Of a stretch of 64,000 nucleotides of DNA, positions 51,800 to 60,351 are shown in pieces; the stretch's first letter is position 1, and each line of letters starts with the position of its first letter. The notes beneath the pieces are model-generated. The model had not been told where the DNA came from. It worked only from the letters and a program-made list of their open reading frames with translations, and did no database searches. Source of the DNA: JAKQDH01 sp029558835 (GTDB taxonomy: Bacteria > Planctomycetota > Phycisphaerae > UBA1845); the NCBI GenBank assembly GCA_035356615.1, contig DAOQSN010000030.1, forward strand, positions 6,428 to 70,427. Reading direction: 5' to 3'. The translations under genes and the position numbers were made by a program.

Positions 51800-53733
51800 G
51801 CGGAAACCTCCGCCGCTTCGAGGCGTGCCAGGGCGTTATTGAGGATCTCTCGCACCTGGGCGGCCCCGTCGCGCACGCCGCTGACGAACTGAAGGTCGCG
51901 TGCGATCTGCCGTTTGGCGCGGGCGGGCTCATCAACTTCGTCGGCGGCCAGGCGCCGGTCCGCCGAGAAGCGCCGCAACTCGATCATCTGGGTGGCGGAG
52001 TTGATGATGTGGTAGGCCCGCGTCGATTGCTGCACCTTGCTCCGTAGTTCGTCCACGCGGACGAGGCGGCGGTTGAAACGCGCCGGGTCGGTGATGAGCC
52101 CCTCCAGCTCGTGCAGCAAGTCCATGAATTCGGTGCACAACTTGCTCATCTCGTCCAGCTCGCTCAAACGCTCCCGCAGTTGCCCGGCCGCCGGCACCCG
52201 GCGGCTGTCGTCATGCCAGCGCGTCTGCGCGCGATAGGCGAAACGGGCGGGATCGAGCGGCTCCCGGGCGCAGCGGTCCAGCGCCTCCCGCAGCGTCATC
52301 GGCTGCGTGCCGCGAATGGCCGCCCCGCCTTCGGTGGCGTTGATGACCGTCTGCGGCATCCCCGCGATGTCCTTCTCGAACTGCTCGAGGTAGGTCAGCA
52401 GCAGTTCGTCGGTGTAGACGGTGCCGCCTGCCGCGGCGGGCACCGTCCGCAGGATGGGCCGGTTGCGCGCGATGCGCTCCCATTCCTTCATCTCGATGGT
52501 CTGGAAGCGGTTCAGCTCGCCGCGCCACGCCCGGTGGATTTCCACGCCGGGGACGTAGAAGACGTGCCCGGTGAAGGCCAGGTCCTGCCCCACCATAATG
52601 ATCGGGTTGCAGCCCATGTACTGGGCGACATACAGGGCCAGGTGCGCCACGGTTGCCCCCGCCCGCAGCCCGCCGCGGTTCCCGAGTTCCTCACCCAACA
52701 GCAGCGTGGCCCAGCCGCTGTGCAGCAGCGAGATGGGGCCGGGGTAGTGATCGAGCACGTGCCAGGTCGCCTTCGGCTCGGCCACCAGGTGCACGGCCTC
52801 CAGCCCTTCGACACCCTCTAAGAACTTGCGCGACATCTCGTGGAAATCGAGGCTGGTGACGAAGTCGGGGACGATGCCGCGCTGCATGAGGGGCTTGAGG
52901 GCGGTCTGCACGGCGATGAGCACGGCCCGGCCCTTCGCTTCCGCCAGCAGGTCAAGATTGCGCGCCAGCGACGGCCCGGCCGAGATGAGGATGCCCGGCA
53001 CCCCCGCGAACCGGTCCTTAAGCACGTCGATCGGCGGCGTGCTCACGTAGGTCCGCAGGTTCATGGCGATGTTCCGGCAGGTGATCTGGGCATTGCTCAC
53101 CAGCGTCAACAGCGACATGCGGGCGTAAGTGACGTATTCCGCGATCAAGCGCTGGAACGCCTGCTGGGCTTCCCCGGCCACCTGCATCGACGGCGGATGC
53201 GCCACGAACCGGGCACCGAGCATAATCAGCGTGTTGTAGGCGTGCAGACGCTCGTGCAGGCGGGCCTTGTCATGGTCCACCAGGATCACGAGACGCTTCG
53301 AGGCGATCACTTCGGCCAGGTCCACGCAGGCGAAGGCCGTTGCCAGCAGCCGCACGCTGGGTTCCGTGCACAGGATGAACGCATCACCCCGCAGCCGCCG
53401 GAACAGCGCCCGCACGTGGTAGCCCAGCCCGAAGCCGCTGACCACGAAGCAGAACTTCTCCTCGAGCGGGACCTTCGCTACCAGCCGCTGGGCCTCGAGC
53501 TCCGGATCATGCCGGCTGTGCAGGTACACGCTTTGCCCGGCGGGCGTCGGAAGCTGCACGGTCCAGGCGCCGCTGCGCGTCGGCTCGACGGGCAGGCGCT
53601 CGTCGTCCGCGACGGCATCGACCCGCAATGCAAGCTCCGGATCAACCGCCCAGAGCGCGCGCAGGTTATGCACGAACATCGCGTTGCCGACGGCCGGCGC
53701 GGCCGAGGTTGTCACTTCAGCAGACTCCGGCAT
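51790..53733 (-). CDS. Maf/DUF115-family protein (flagellin or surface glycosylation-like)
   Basis: The 647-residue product contains a DUF115/Maf core (about residues 200-420): PGILISAGPSLARNLDLLAE, a DFVTSLDFHEMSRKFLE block, SGWATLLLGEELGNRGG, HLALYVAQYMGCNPIIMVGQ and DLAFTG. Maf proteins transfer nonulosonic acids such as pseudaminic acid to flagellin; the DUF115 fold relates to sialyltransferase-like and MptE enzymes. The C-terminal 200 residues are helical and coiled. Pairing with the nucleotidyltransferase-containing gene supports activation and transfer of a surface sugar. Its ribosome-binding region (GTGAGGG) comes from a dispersed repeat. Confidence 0.83.
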   Translation of the reverse strand: MPESAEVTTSAAPAVGNAMFVHNLRALWAVDPELALRVDAVADDERLPVEPTRSGAWTVQLPTPAGQSVYLHSRHDPELEAQRLVAKVPLEEKFCFVVSGFGLGYHVRALFRRLRGDAFILCTEPSVRLLATAFACVDLAEVIASKRLVILVDHDKARLHERLHAYNTLIMLGARFVAHPPSMQVAGEAQQAFQRLIAEYVTYARMSLLTLVSNAQITCRNIAMNLRTYVSTPPIDVLKDRFAGVPGILISAGPSLARNLDLLAEAKGRAVLIAVQTALKPLMQRGIVPDFVTSLDFHEMSRKFLEGVEGLEAVHLVAEPKATWHVLDHYPGPISLLHSGWATLLLGEELGNRGGLRAGATVAHLALYVAQYMGCNPIIMVGQDLAFTGHVFYVPGVEIHRAWRGELNRFQTIEMKEWERIARNRPILRTVPAAAGGTVYTDELLLTYLEQFEKDIAGMPQTVINATEGGAAIRGTQPMTLREALDRCAREPLDPARFAYRAQTRWHDDSRRVPAAGQLRERLSELDEMSKLCTEFMDLLHELEGLITDPARFNRRLVRVDELRSKVQQSTRAYHIINSATQMIELRRFSADRRLAADEVDEPARAKRQIARDLQFVSGVRDGAAQVREILNNALARLEAAEVSACR

Positions 53734-53790
53734 CCGCCCTCACCCCTACCCCTCTCCCAGGAGGAGAGGGGTTCTGTCAGGCGCTCTCGG
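53734..53790. repeat. CTCTCCC-family repeat spanning the aat stop and maf-like ribosome-binding site
   Basis: CCGCCCTCACCCCTACCCCT, then CTCCCAGGAGGAGAGGGG and the flank TTCTGTCAGGCGCTCTCGGG. On the coding (minus) strand the flank supplies the final Ser-Ala codons and stop of aat (53777), and the other end supplies GGTGAGGGCGG right before the next ATG (53733). The flank also follows the mnmE copy. Confidence 0.72.
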
Positions 53791-54406
53791 GTTTCGTCTC
53801 CACAACCTGCGTCGGGCCGGCCTCGTCGGTGAACGACCGTTCCAGTCGCACCGCGTGACGTAGGCGGCGCAGGTAATCCCGCCGGGGAATCTCGCGCGCA
53901 CCAAAGCGGGCCAGGTGCTCCGTCACGAACTGCACGTCCAGGAGCACGAACCCCCGCTCGCGCAGACGTTGCACCAGCGCCAGCAGGGCCACCTTCGAGG
54001 CGTCGGGCACCCGGTGAAACATCGACTCGCCGAAGAACGCCCCGCCCAGAGCGACGCCGTACAAACCGCCGACCAGCCGTTCGCCCTGCCACGCCTCCAC
54101 GCTATGGGCAAAGCCCAACGCATGCAACGCGCGATAGGCCGTCATGATCGCCGGCGAAATCCACGTCCCCTCCGCCCGGTCCGCGCAGGCCGCCATCACC
54201 TCCGCATACGCCCGGTTCACTTTGATCTCGAACGTGCCCTTGCGAATCGTGGAGCGCAGCGTCCGCGGTGTCCTCACGGCATCGAACTCGATGATCGCCC
54301 GCGGGTCGGGGCTGAACCAATGCACCTGCCCGTCTTCATCCCCCATCGGAAACAGCCCGCAGGCGTAGGCGCTGAGCAGGAAATGCGGGGTAAGCTCCGG
54401 GCTCAT
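53777..54406 (-). CDS. aat: Leucyl/phenylalanyl-tRNA-protein transferase
   Basis: The 209-residue enzyme adds Leu or Phe to N-terminal Arg/Lys of proteins, targeting them to ClpS/ClpAP. Seen: SAYACGLFPMGDEDGQVHWF and SPDPRAIIEFD, then the GTWISPAIMTAYRALHALGF block, HSVEAWQGERLVGGLYGVAL, FFGESMF, and the LLDVQFVTEHLARFGA motif. All conserved motifs are intact. The C-terminal tail, TKPESA, runs into a dispersed repeat. ATG at 54406 fits homologues; ribosome-binding site weak. Confidence 0.93.
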   Translation of the reverse strand: MSPELTPHFLLSAYACGLFPMGDEDGQVHWFSPDPRAIIEFDAVRTPRTLRSTIRKGTFEIKVNRAYAEVMAACADRAEGTWISPAIMTAYRALHALGFAHSVEAWQGERLVGGLYGVALGGAFFGESMFHRVPDASKVALLALVQRLRERGFVLLDVQFVTEHLARFGAREIPRRDYLRRLRHAVRLERSFTDEAGPTQVVETKPESA

Positions 54407-54644
54407 GGGGTCACCGTTACAGGCGTATCCTCCACGCCGCGGGCCGCCGGAGACCGCGTCCGACGGCCCTGACGCCGCCGGACCATCATAGGCACATGCC
54501 GGCCATTACCAAGACGCGCGCCCGCCAGCCACCGAAGCCCGCCTTGACGACTCGCCGGACGGGGCGATGATGGGGCAGCGGCTGCGCAGCCCGGCCCACG
54601 CATTCGGCGGGTCGGACTGCCCCCGGCCGTGCGGATAACAAGCG
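54407..54644. other. Short divergent spacer
   Basis: A 238-bp gap between divergent aat and the EEP-like gene. No repeat or gene is evident. It should hold promoters for both directions, which cannot be placed by eye in this GC-rich DNA. Confidence 0.35.
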
Positions 54645-55478
54645 ATGCGCCCGTTTCCGCTGGCTCCCCTTCTGGTGTCCGCTCTGCTGCTGACTCTGCT
54701 GGTGGGGTATGTCTTCTACGCCACCGACCAGCGGCACCCGGCCGACCCGGGGCTGCCGGACGATTCGCCGACCGGCGCCCTGCGGGTGCTTACCTGGGAC
54801 GCCGAAGCGCGCATCCCAGACGAGCCGGGAGTCACGAGTCGTGCCGTCGTGGAGGCGGTAACCGGCTGGGTAACGGCTCGGCAACCGCATCTGGTGGTGT
54901 TGCAATCGCTGGAGAGCCGGGCCGAGGCGGAGCAGATCGCAGCCGCCCTGGGAGCCGGTTGGACGCTGGAGGCCGTCCCGCGTTACCCGGGCGAAGCCAA
55001 CTGGTTGGCGATTCTCGCGGCACCGCCGCTGGTCGTCCGGGCCCGGCACCTGGTGGACGCCCAAAGCGCGGGGTTTGCCCTGGCGCTCGAGGTGACGACT
55101 CCCGGCCGGCACACCGTGCTGGCCGTCTGCGCCGGCGCGGATACGGACGCCGACCGCAGCCGCTACTATCGCGAGCGAATCCTGCTCTGGTGCACTCAAC
55201 ACCGCCGCAACGTCGTCATTCTGGCGGGTGGGTTGGAGGGAACGGCGGCCGTGTCGGGCGAGGCACCGACGCCCGGTCCACAAGTGTCGCCGGGTCTGCC
55301 GAGCCGCTTGGGCAGTGAGTATCTGGACCTGACTGCTGGTCTCGCCCCGCCGGGGGGCATGCAGTTGACTTCGCGGTTATGCGTCGCCCCGATCGGCGTG
55401 CCCGTGCGCGGCGTTGGAGTCGCGGGTACCACGGCCAATGCGTCGGTGCCGGTACTGGCGGACCTGGGAATACCGTGA
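54645..55478 (+). CDS. Membrane-anchored, probably inactive endonuclease/exonuclease/phosphatase-fold protein
   Basis: The 277-residue product has an N-terminal membrane anchor (LLVSALLLTLLVGYVFY), then a domain that follows the EEP fold in outline. LRVLTWDAE matches LRVxTWNxx, LVVLQSLES matches DxxxLQEV, and VVILAGGLE matches VxxxGDFN. In all three the catalytic residue is changed (Asn to Asp, Glu displaced, Asp to Gly), and the final SDH motif is not visible. It is therefore a remote and probably catalytically dead relative; the assignment rests on these spaced motifs only. Confidence 0.55.
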   Translation: MRPFPLAPLLVSALLLTLLVGYVFYATDQRHPADPGLPDDSPTGALRVLTWDAEARIPDEPGVTSRAVVEAVTGWVTARQPHLVVLQSLESRAEAEQIAAALGAGWTLEAVPRYPGEANWLAILAAPPLVVRARHLVDAQSAGFALALEVTTPGRHTVLAVCAGADTDADRSRYYRERILLWCTQHRRNVVILAGGLEGTAAVSGEAPTPGPQVSPGLPSRLGSEYLDLTAGLAPPGGMQLTSRLCVAPIGVPVRGVGVAGTTANASVPVLADLGIP

Positions 55479-55564
55479 TCTTCCGGTGGCGCCCGGCGGA
55501 GCGGCTGAGCGAAGTTAACGTGCTTCGCCGAGCGCGTGCCGACCCACGGAGACAGGGTAGGGCC

Positions 55565-55996
55565 TCAGTTCGCCGGGAAGAGAACACGGCGGATCCGCTG
55601 GAACTGCTCGGCGGCAGTGTCCGGGGAGGGCTCCTCGCCGGGTCGGTGCATCCGCCTCTGCCACGTTTGGGTGTGCTCGTCGAAGAAATCCGGGCTGATC
55701 AGCAGCGCGGCCGGCTGGGGCAGCTCGAGGTCGCTCACCAGTGTTCGCAGGAGGTCGCGTTGCCCGTCGGTGAGCTGCAAGGCGTGCAGCAGTCCCTCGA
55801 AGAGCTGCTGGGAGTCATGCAGCGTCCGCGGGCTGCGCACCTTGTCCTGTCGCCGGGCGAGCAGGTAACTGACTACGACAATCGCCCCCACCAACACGAA
55901 GCCCAGCAGCAAGTGCAGCCAGGAGCCACCCTGTTGCAGGCGATCGCGTATGCCGCGTAGGGCGTCCGTTAACTGAGCGAGAGTGACGGCGCTCAT
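55565..55996 (-). CDS. Small single-pass membrane protein
   Basis: A 143-residue protein with one helix near the N-terminus (LLLGFVLVGAIVVVSYLLA) and a soluble C-terminal part of about 100 residues (DSQQLFEGLLHALQLTDGQR, LISPDFFDEHTQTWQRRMH). It resembles small planctomycete PilZ- or HEAT-associated proteins only loosely; I recognise no family. Its ATG overlaps the HEAT protein stop as ATGA and has GGGAGG upstream, so the two are co-translated. Confidence 0.75.
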   Translation of the reverse strand: MSAVTLAQLTDALRGIRDRLQQGGSWLHLLLGFVLVGAIVVVSYLLARRQDKVRSPRTLHDSQQLFEGLLHALQLTDGQRDLLRTLVSDLELPQPAALLISPDFFDEHTQTWQRRMHRPGEEPSPDTAAEQFQRIRRVLFPAN

Positions 55997-57987
55997 GCCG
56001 GGGCCTCCCGGGAAGGGGACCGCGGACGGCCTGTCGGCGCCGCCTTCGAGCCCGCGACAACGGGCGTGGGCGCGCCCGGGCCGGCGGTAAGGCCGTGCAG
56101 AATGCGCTCGGCGCGGCGGCGGACCTTCACGTCCGGGTCGCCGTACGCCAGCGTCTCCAGCCGGCCCAGCAGCGTGCGAAGCTGAAGCCGTTCCACTACC
56201 CACAGGGCGCTGAGCCGATGAGCGCTAGAAGCGTGCTCGAGCATGTCCAGCAAGGCACTTCCCGCCTCGCTCACCTGCAAGCGCAACAAAGCCTGGATCG
56301 CATTGGCGCGCACGCGGTTGTGCGGCGACGACAGCTTCTCCTCCAGTTGCGGCACCCGCTCCGTCAGTTCCAGAGCATCCAGCGCGTCAATCGCGTTGGC
56401 CTGCACGCGCTCGTCCGGGTCGTGCAGCAGATCCCGGAGGATGCGCAACGTCGTCGGTCCGGGCAACTCGGTCAGCAGGCCCACCGCGTGGCTGCGCACG
56501 GTCGCGTTCGCATCGTGCGCCAGGCGGTAGAGTTGCTCAGCCAGCTCGGAGACCAGGCCGAGCGTCCGCGCCAGTTGCAGCCCGCGGAGGCGCGTGGCCG
56601 AGTCTCCATCGGCCAGTTTCGCCCGCACCCGCACCAGCAACGGCCCCCTCTGGGCCTTGAGGGTTTCTCGCAAAGTCGCCTGCTCGGCCGGGCCCAACCG
56701 GTCGAAACGCCCCCAGACTTGCTCCCACCACGTCGCCTGCGCCGGACCGCCGGAAGCGGACGGGCCACGTCTGGCAACCGGCCCTGACGTCGCCATGAGG
56801 TCCGTCTCAGCCGGTATCGCGGTCGATCGTGCCGCGGTGCCTCCGGCGGGGGACTGAAGCACCCGACGCGCCCGGCGTCGCCGCAACTCGCGGGTCGCGG
56901 TACGCGCCGCTCCCGGGTCGCGATGGTTGCCGGCCAGGGCGAGCAATTCGTGCGTGGCCTCGTGCTCATCCTCCACCAACGCCCAGGTGACGGCCCGGGC
57001 CAGGGCGGGCTGCTCCGCCTGCAAGCCGCGGCGATACAGGGCGAACTTGTGCTCCCGGTCGACGCCGCTGGCCGCCAGCAGCCGAACCGCGCGCGGGCCC
57101 GTTTCGCCGGCGGCCGTGCAGATGCCGTCCCAGTGCTGCTGCAAACCGGGCAGGGCACGCACCCACCGGCACCGGCGTCCGATTTCGGCGTCCGCCAGCA
57201 GCCACGTCTGCGCCAGCAAGGCCCGCAGCAGGGCGGGGTCTTGCGCATGAGCGACAGCGTCCGCTGCCGCCGTCCTCACTTGCGGTATCGCCAGGGCCCG
57301 CAACGCAAAACCCGCCAGGCGCGCGTCCGGCGTCCGCCGCAGCAGCGTCTCGAGGGCGTGCACGATCCGCGTGCGCGGCTCGGCCAGCTTGGCCTGTAGG
57401 TCGGGCTCGGTCCAGTCAATCAGCCACAACGCCGCCAGCAAGGCCTTCGGTTGCAGGTGCACTTCCCAACAACTCAGGGCCCCGCGCGCCGCTTCCACCA
57501 AGTGCCTGGTCTGCTGTTGCAGGCCCGGCAGGTCAGTAGCGGCCACGCCGGCCGCCCGTCGATCCACGAGCCGGGCAACCATGTCATGCAGGGCCCCGGC
57601 CGCACACTCCCGCGTCCGCGCGCACGGGTGCCGCAGCGCATCGGCCAGCAAGTACGCGTTTCGCGCGTCGTCGGACCGGTTGATGATGGCCATCGCGGCC
57701 GACCGGCTCTCGAATGCCGCCGCCCCCGCCGCGATTCGGACGCCCGTGAACAGCTCGTTGACGTGGCTGAGGATGAGTTGCTGCAAGGTCGCGTCGTAGT
57801 CGTGGAAACGGGCGACGACGGTGGCCAGGGCGGCCGCGTGGCCGCGCGCGACCAGCGTACCCAGCAGGCGGGCCTGCAGGGCCGCGTCCTTCGCCTGCGG
57901 CAGGACCGCCAGCAGCGTTTCGTCCGCGGCCCGGTTCGGGTCGCCTGCCAGCAACATCAGGGCGGGGGGTATGGGCCGCTCAGCCAT
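55993..57987 (-). CDS. HEAT-repeat protein
   Basis: The 664-residue protein is mostly helical repeats. The C-terminal third shows clear HEAT units: RDLLHDPDERVQANAIDALD, EEKLSSPHNRVRANAIQALL and DMLEHASSAHRLSALWVVER. The N-terminal part has less regular repeats (ALRHPCARTRECAAGALHDM), and a low-complexity linker divides the halves near residue 400. No enzyme motif or signal peptide. It probably serves as a scaffold, coupled to the small membrane protein encoded next. The start at 57987, after AAGGG, fits better than an upstream alternative. Confidence 0.82.
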   Translation of the reverse strand: MAERPIPPALMLLAGDPNRAADETLLAVLPQAKDAALQARLLGTLVARGHAAALATVVARFHDYDATLQQLILSHVNELFTGVRIAAGAAAFESRSAAMAIINRSDDARNAYLLADALRHPCARTRECAAGALHDMVARLVDRRAAGVAATDLPGLQQQTRHLVEAARGALSCWEVHLQPKALLAALWLIDWTEPDLQAKLAEPRTRIVHALETLLRRTPDARLAGFALRALAIPQVRTAAADAVAHAQDPALLRALLAQTWLLADAEIGRRCRWVRALPGLQQHWDGICTAAGETGPRAVRLLAASGVDREHKFALYRRGLQAEQPALARAVTWALVEDEHEATHELLALAGNHRDPGAARTATRELRRRRARRVLQSPAGGTAARSTAIPAETDLMATSGPVARRGPSASGGPAQATWWEQVWGRFDRLGPAEQATLRETLKAQRGPLLVRVRAKLADGDSATRLRGLQLARTLGLVSELAEQLYRLAHDANATVRSHAVGLLTELPGPTTLRILRDLLHDPDERVQANAIDALDALELTERVPQLEEKLSSPHNRVRANAIQALLRLQVSEAGSALLDMLEHASSAHRLSALWVVERLQLRTLLGRLETLAYGDPDVKVRRRAERILHGLTAGPGAPTPVVAGSKAAPTGRPRSPSREAPA

Positions 57988-58091
57988 CGTAGCCCTTATA
58001 TCGACCGAACGCGCGAGGCGGCTTGCGGGGTACCCCACCCGCCCGGCGGCGTCGTCGCCACGCCTATGAGGCGGCGGTATGATCCCGCCCC

Positions 58092-59042
58092 ATGCCTCCC
58101 TCGTTTGAGCCCTACATCGGCCCGGCCGCCGGTTTGCTTGCCTCGTGTCTGTGGACCGGAACCTCGCTGCTGTTCACGGCCGCCAGCAGACGCCTCGGCC
58201 CCACGGCGGTGAACGCCCTGCGCATCTGGGTTGCCGTCCTGCTTCTGGCCGGGGTGTTCTGGCTGCGGACCCGGTCCTGGGTGCCGAGCCTCGAACCGCA
58301 GCAGGTGCTGTACCTGGCCCTATCCGGCGTGGTGGGGCTGAGCATTGGGGACCAGGCGTTGTTTACCGCTTACGTCGATGTCGGGCCGCGGATTGCCATG
58401 CTGGTAATGGCGACGGCCCCGCTCATGGCAACCCTGTTCGGTTGGCTCGGGCTGGGGGAGACGCTGGGCCCCTGGGCCTGGGGGGGAGTCATCCTGACGA
58501 TCGGCGGAGTGACGTGGGTGGTGCTGGAGCGGCCGGCGCAGGCGCGCCCGGCTCCCCCCGGGCTGCGGGTCCGCGGCGTGACGCTGGCGTTCGTGGCCAC
58601 CGTCTGCCAGGCGGGCGGCTACCTGCTGAGCAAGCAAGGCATGGGGCATGGGTGGCTCCCGGAGGACCGGCACCTGGATCCGCAGGCGGCCACCCTGGTG
58701 CGCATGTTCTTCGCCGGACTCGGCATGCTGCCCATCCTGCTACTGCACGGGTGGCGACAGCACCGCCGGCGGGCGGAGGGAGTCGTGCCCGTGCGGGTGG
58801 GGTCACCCTCTGCGGGGGTGCTTCTTGCCCTGGGAGGGGCCGTGGCCGGTCCGACCCTGGGCGTGTGGATGTCGCTGGTGGCCACCGACCGGGCACCGTT
58901 GGGAGTCGCGCAGACTCTCTGCTCCCTGCCGCCCGTGTTCATCCTGCCGTTCGCGGTGCTGATTCACAAGGAACACATCAGCGCACGGGCGGTCCTGGGC
59001 GCCCTGATAGCCGTGGGCGGCTGCGCGCTGTTGTTTCTGTAA
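58092..59042 (+). CDS. EamA-family (DMT) permease
   Basis: The 316-residue protein has ten hydrophobic helices in two EamA halves, with GLLASCLWTGTSLLFTAASR at the start and LSIGDQALFTAYVDVGPRIA in the first half. The end, ISARAVLGALIAVGGCALLF, is the typical last-helix motif. It differs from the RarD-like protein at 2463. Substrate unknown. It diverges from the HEAT-repeat gene with 104 bp between starts. Confidence 0.88.
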   Translation: MPPSFEPYIGPAAGLLASCLWTGTSLLFTAASRRLGPTAVNALRIWVAVLLLAGVFWLRTRSWVPSLEPQQVLYLALSGVVGLSIGDQALFTAYVDVGPRIAMLVMATAPLMATLFGWLGLGETLGPWAWGGVILTIGGVTWVVLERPAQARPAPPGLRVRGVTLAFVATVCQAGGYLLSKQGMGHGWLPEDRHLDPQAATLVRMFFAGLGMLPILLLHGWRQHRRRAEGVVPVRVGSPSAGVLLALGGAVAGPTLGVWMSLVATDRAPLGVAQTLCSLPPVFILPFAVLIHKEHISARAVLGALIAVGGCALLFL

Positions 59043-59235
59043 GTTCGAAGGCGCGCCGCCCAGTGCAAGAGCGGGCAGTTCCGTGCCCGTGCCGGTGGGC
59101 GGGGACCGGCGAGTTGTAGACTGCCCCTGGTCACCAGACTGGAGAGGAGGCAACCCCACCCACCGATTGCCGCGCTGCAATCGACAATCTGCAGTCGCCA
59201 ATCCCTCTGGCCTCTTCCCTCTTGCCTCTCTTCCG
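59043..59235. other. Spacer with a TGCAGTCGCCAATCCC-type repeat
   Basis: The 193-bp gap between convergent EamA and mlaD genes contains CTGCAATCGACAATCTGCAG then TCGCCAATCCC (59178-59205), which has the look of a further AT-richer dispersed unit. No copy with full identity was found elsewhere in the window. Confidence 0.35.
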
Positions 59236-60345
59236 TCACTTCGGCGGCGGTGCGGAGGTGCCCACCGGGAAGTCCTTGGTGAATGTGCCGATGGCCGTCG
59301 TCTGGCCGATGGTGATGTATCCGTCGCGTTCGATCTTGCCGGTGATGCGCTGGAGGTTGCCCAGCACGTCGGCCAAGCGTTCGAGGCTTAACACGCCGGC
59401 CTCATAGAGACGGGGATCGTGCACGAACAGCCCCGCGCTGCCGCGCTTGTCGGCTATGGCGCCCATGATGACGCTCAGTTCACGCGTGGATTGATCGAGG
59501 TTGTCGATGACCACCAGCAACCGGCCCAGCGCCACATCGACCCGCTCCTCCACGCGATCGATGCCCGTGTTGACGTTGTCGGAGGTCCGCTGGGTCTCCT
59601 TGCTCCACAGCTCGACGAGCGCCCGCACCTGCCCCGACGCCTCCTTCAAGTCCGCTGCCACCTGCTTCACGTTGCCCTGCACGTCCTCATCGCCCAGCAC
59701 GGTATTGAAGTTCTTGACCAGTTCGTCGAAGCGCTGAACGGCCGTGGCAAGGTTGGCCACCGCCTTCTGCGCATCTACCTGGGCCATGGGACGTTCCTGC
59801 AACAGGTCGTGCAGGTCCCGAGCGACGGGCGTGGCCTCATGGGCCAGGTTACCGATGTTGTCAATCATGCGGTTGATCGACGCCCGCAGCTCATCGGTGA
59901 TAAGCTCGCTCATGATGCTGCCGGCCTCGCCCTCGATGATCGCGGTCCCGTCGGTCGGCTCGGCGCCGGTCATGGCGTCCCGGATGACGAGGATGTCCAC
60001 TCGCCCGGCCCCGAAACCGAACGCCGCCCCGTACAGCTTCGCCTTGCTGCCCCGCGGGATCGTGTAGCCCCGTTTGATGAGTGCGGTGACGATCACCCCC
60101 CGATCCGGGCGCTCCGGGTTCCACAGATCCACGCGAGCGATCCGGCCGATCTCCACCCCGTTGAGCTGGACCGACGTGCCCTCCCCGATGCCGCGCAACC
60201 CGTACACCGGCCCGATCTTCAGTTCCCAGTCGGCGCCCCGGAACAGCATCCGCGTCTCGCCGAACCAGATCATCAGCACGGCCAGGCACGCCAGCGCCGA
60301 GATCACGAACACCCCCACCAGCAGGTTGCGCGTGTATTCCTTCAT
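59236..60345 (-). CDS. mlaD: MlaD-family (MCE) lipid transport protein
   Basis: The 369-residue protein has one N-terminal membrane anchor (LLVGVFVISALACLAVLMIW), then an MCE domain (about residues 35-125) with the motif GLRGIGEGTSVQLNGVEIGR. The rest is a long helical region with coiled-coil character (e.g. QVRALVELWSKETQRTSDNV), typical of PqiB/MlaD-like proteins of planctomycetes and proteobacteria. It links the inner membrane ABC complex to the outer membrane in lipid traffic. It starts six bases after the ATPase stop. Confidence 0.9.
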   Translation of the reverse strand: MKEYTRNLLVGVFVISALACLAVLMIWFGETRMLFRGADWELKIGPVYGLRGIGEGTSVQLNGVEIGRIARVDLWNPERPDRGVIVTALIKRGYTIPRGSKAKLYGAAFGFGAGRVDILVIRDAMTGAEPTDGTAIIEGEAGSIMSELITDELRASINRMIDNIGNLAHEATPVARDLHDLLQERPMAQVDAQKAVANLATAVQRFDELVKNFNTVLGDEDVQGNVKQVAADLKEASGQVRALVELWSKETQRTSDNVNTGIDRVEERVDVALGRLLVVIDNLDQSTRELSVIMGAIADKRGSAGLFVHDPRLYEAGVLSLERLADVLGNLQRITGKIERDGYITIGQTTAIGTFTKDFPVGTSAPPPK

Positions 60346-60351
60346 GATGCC

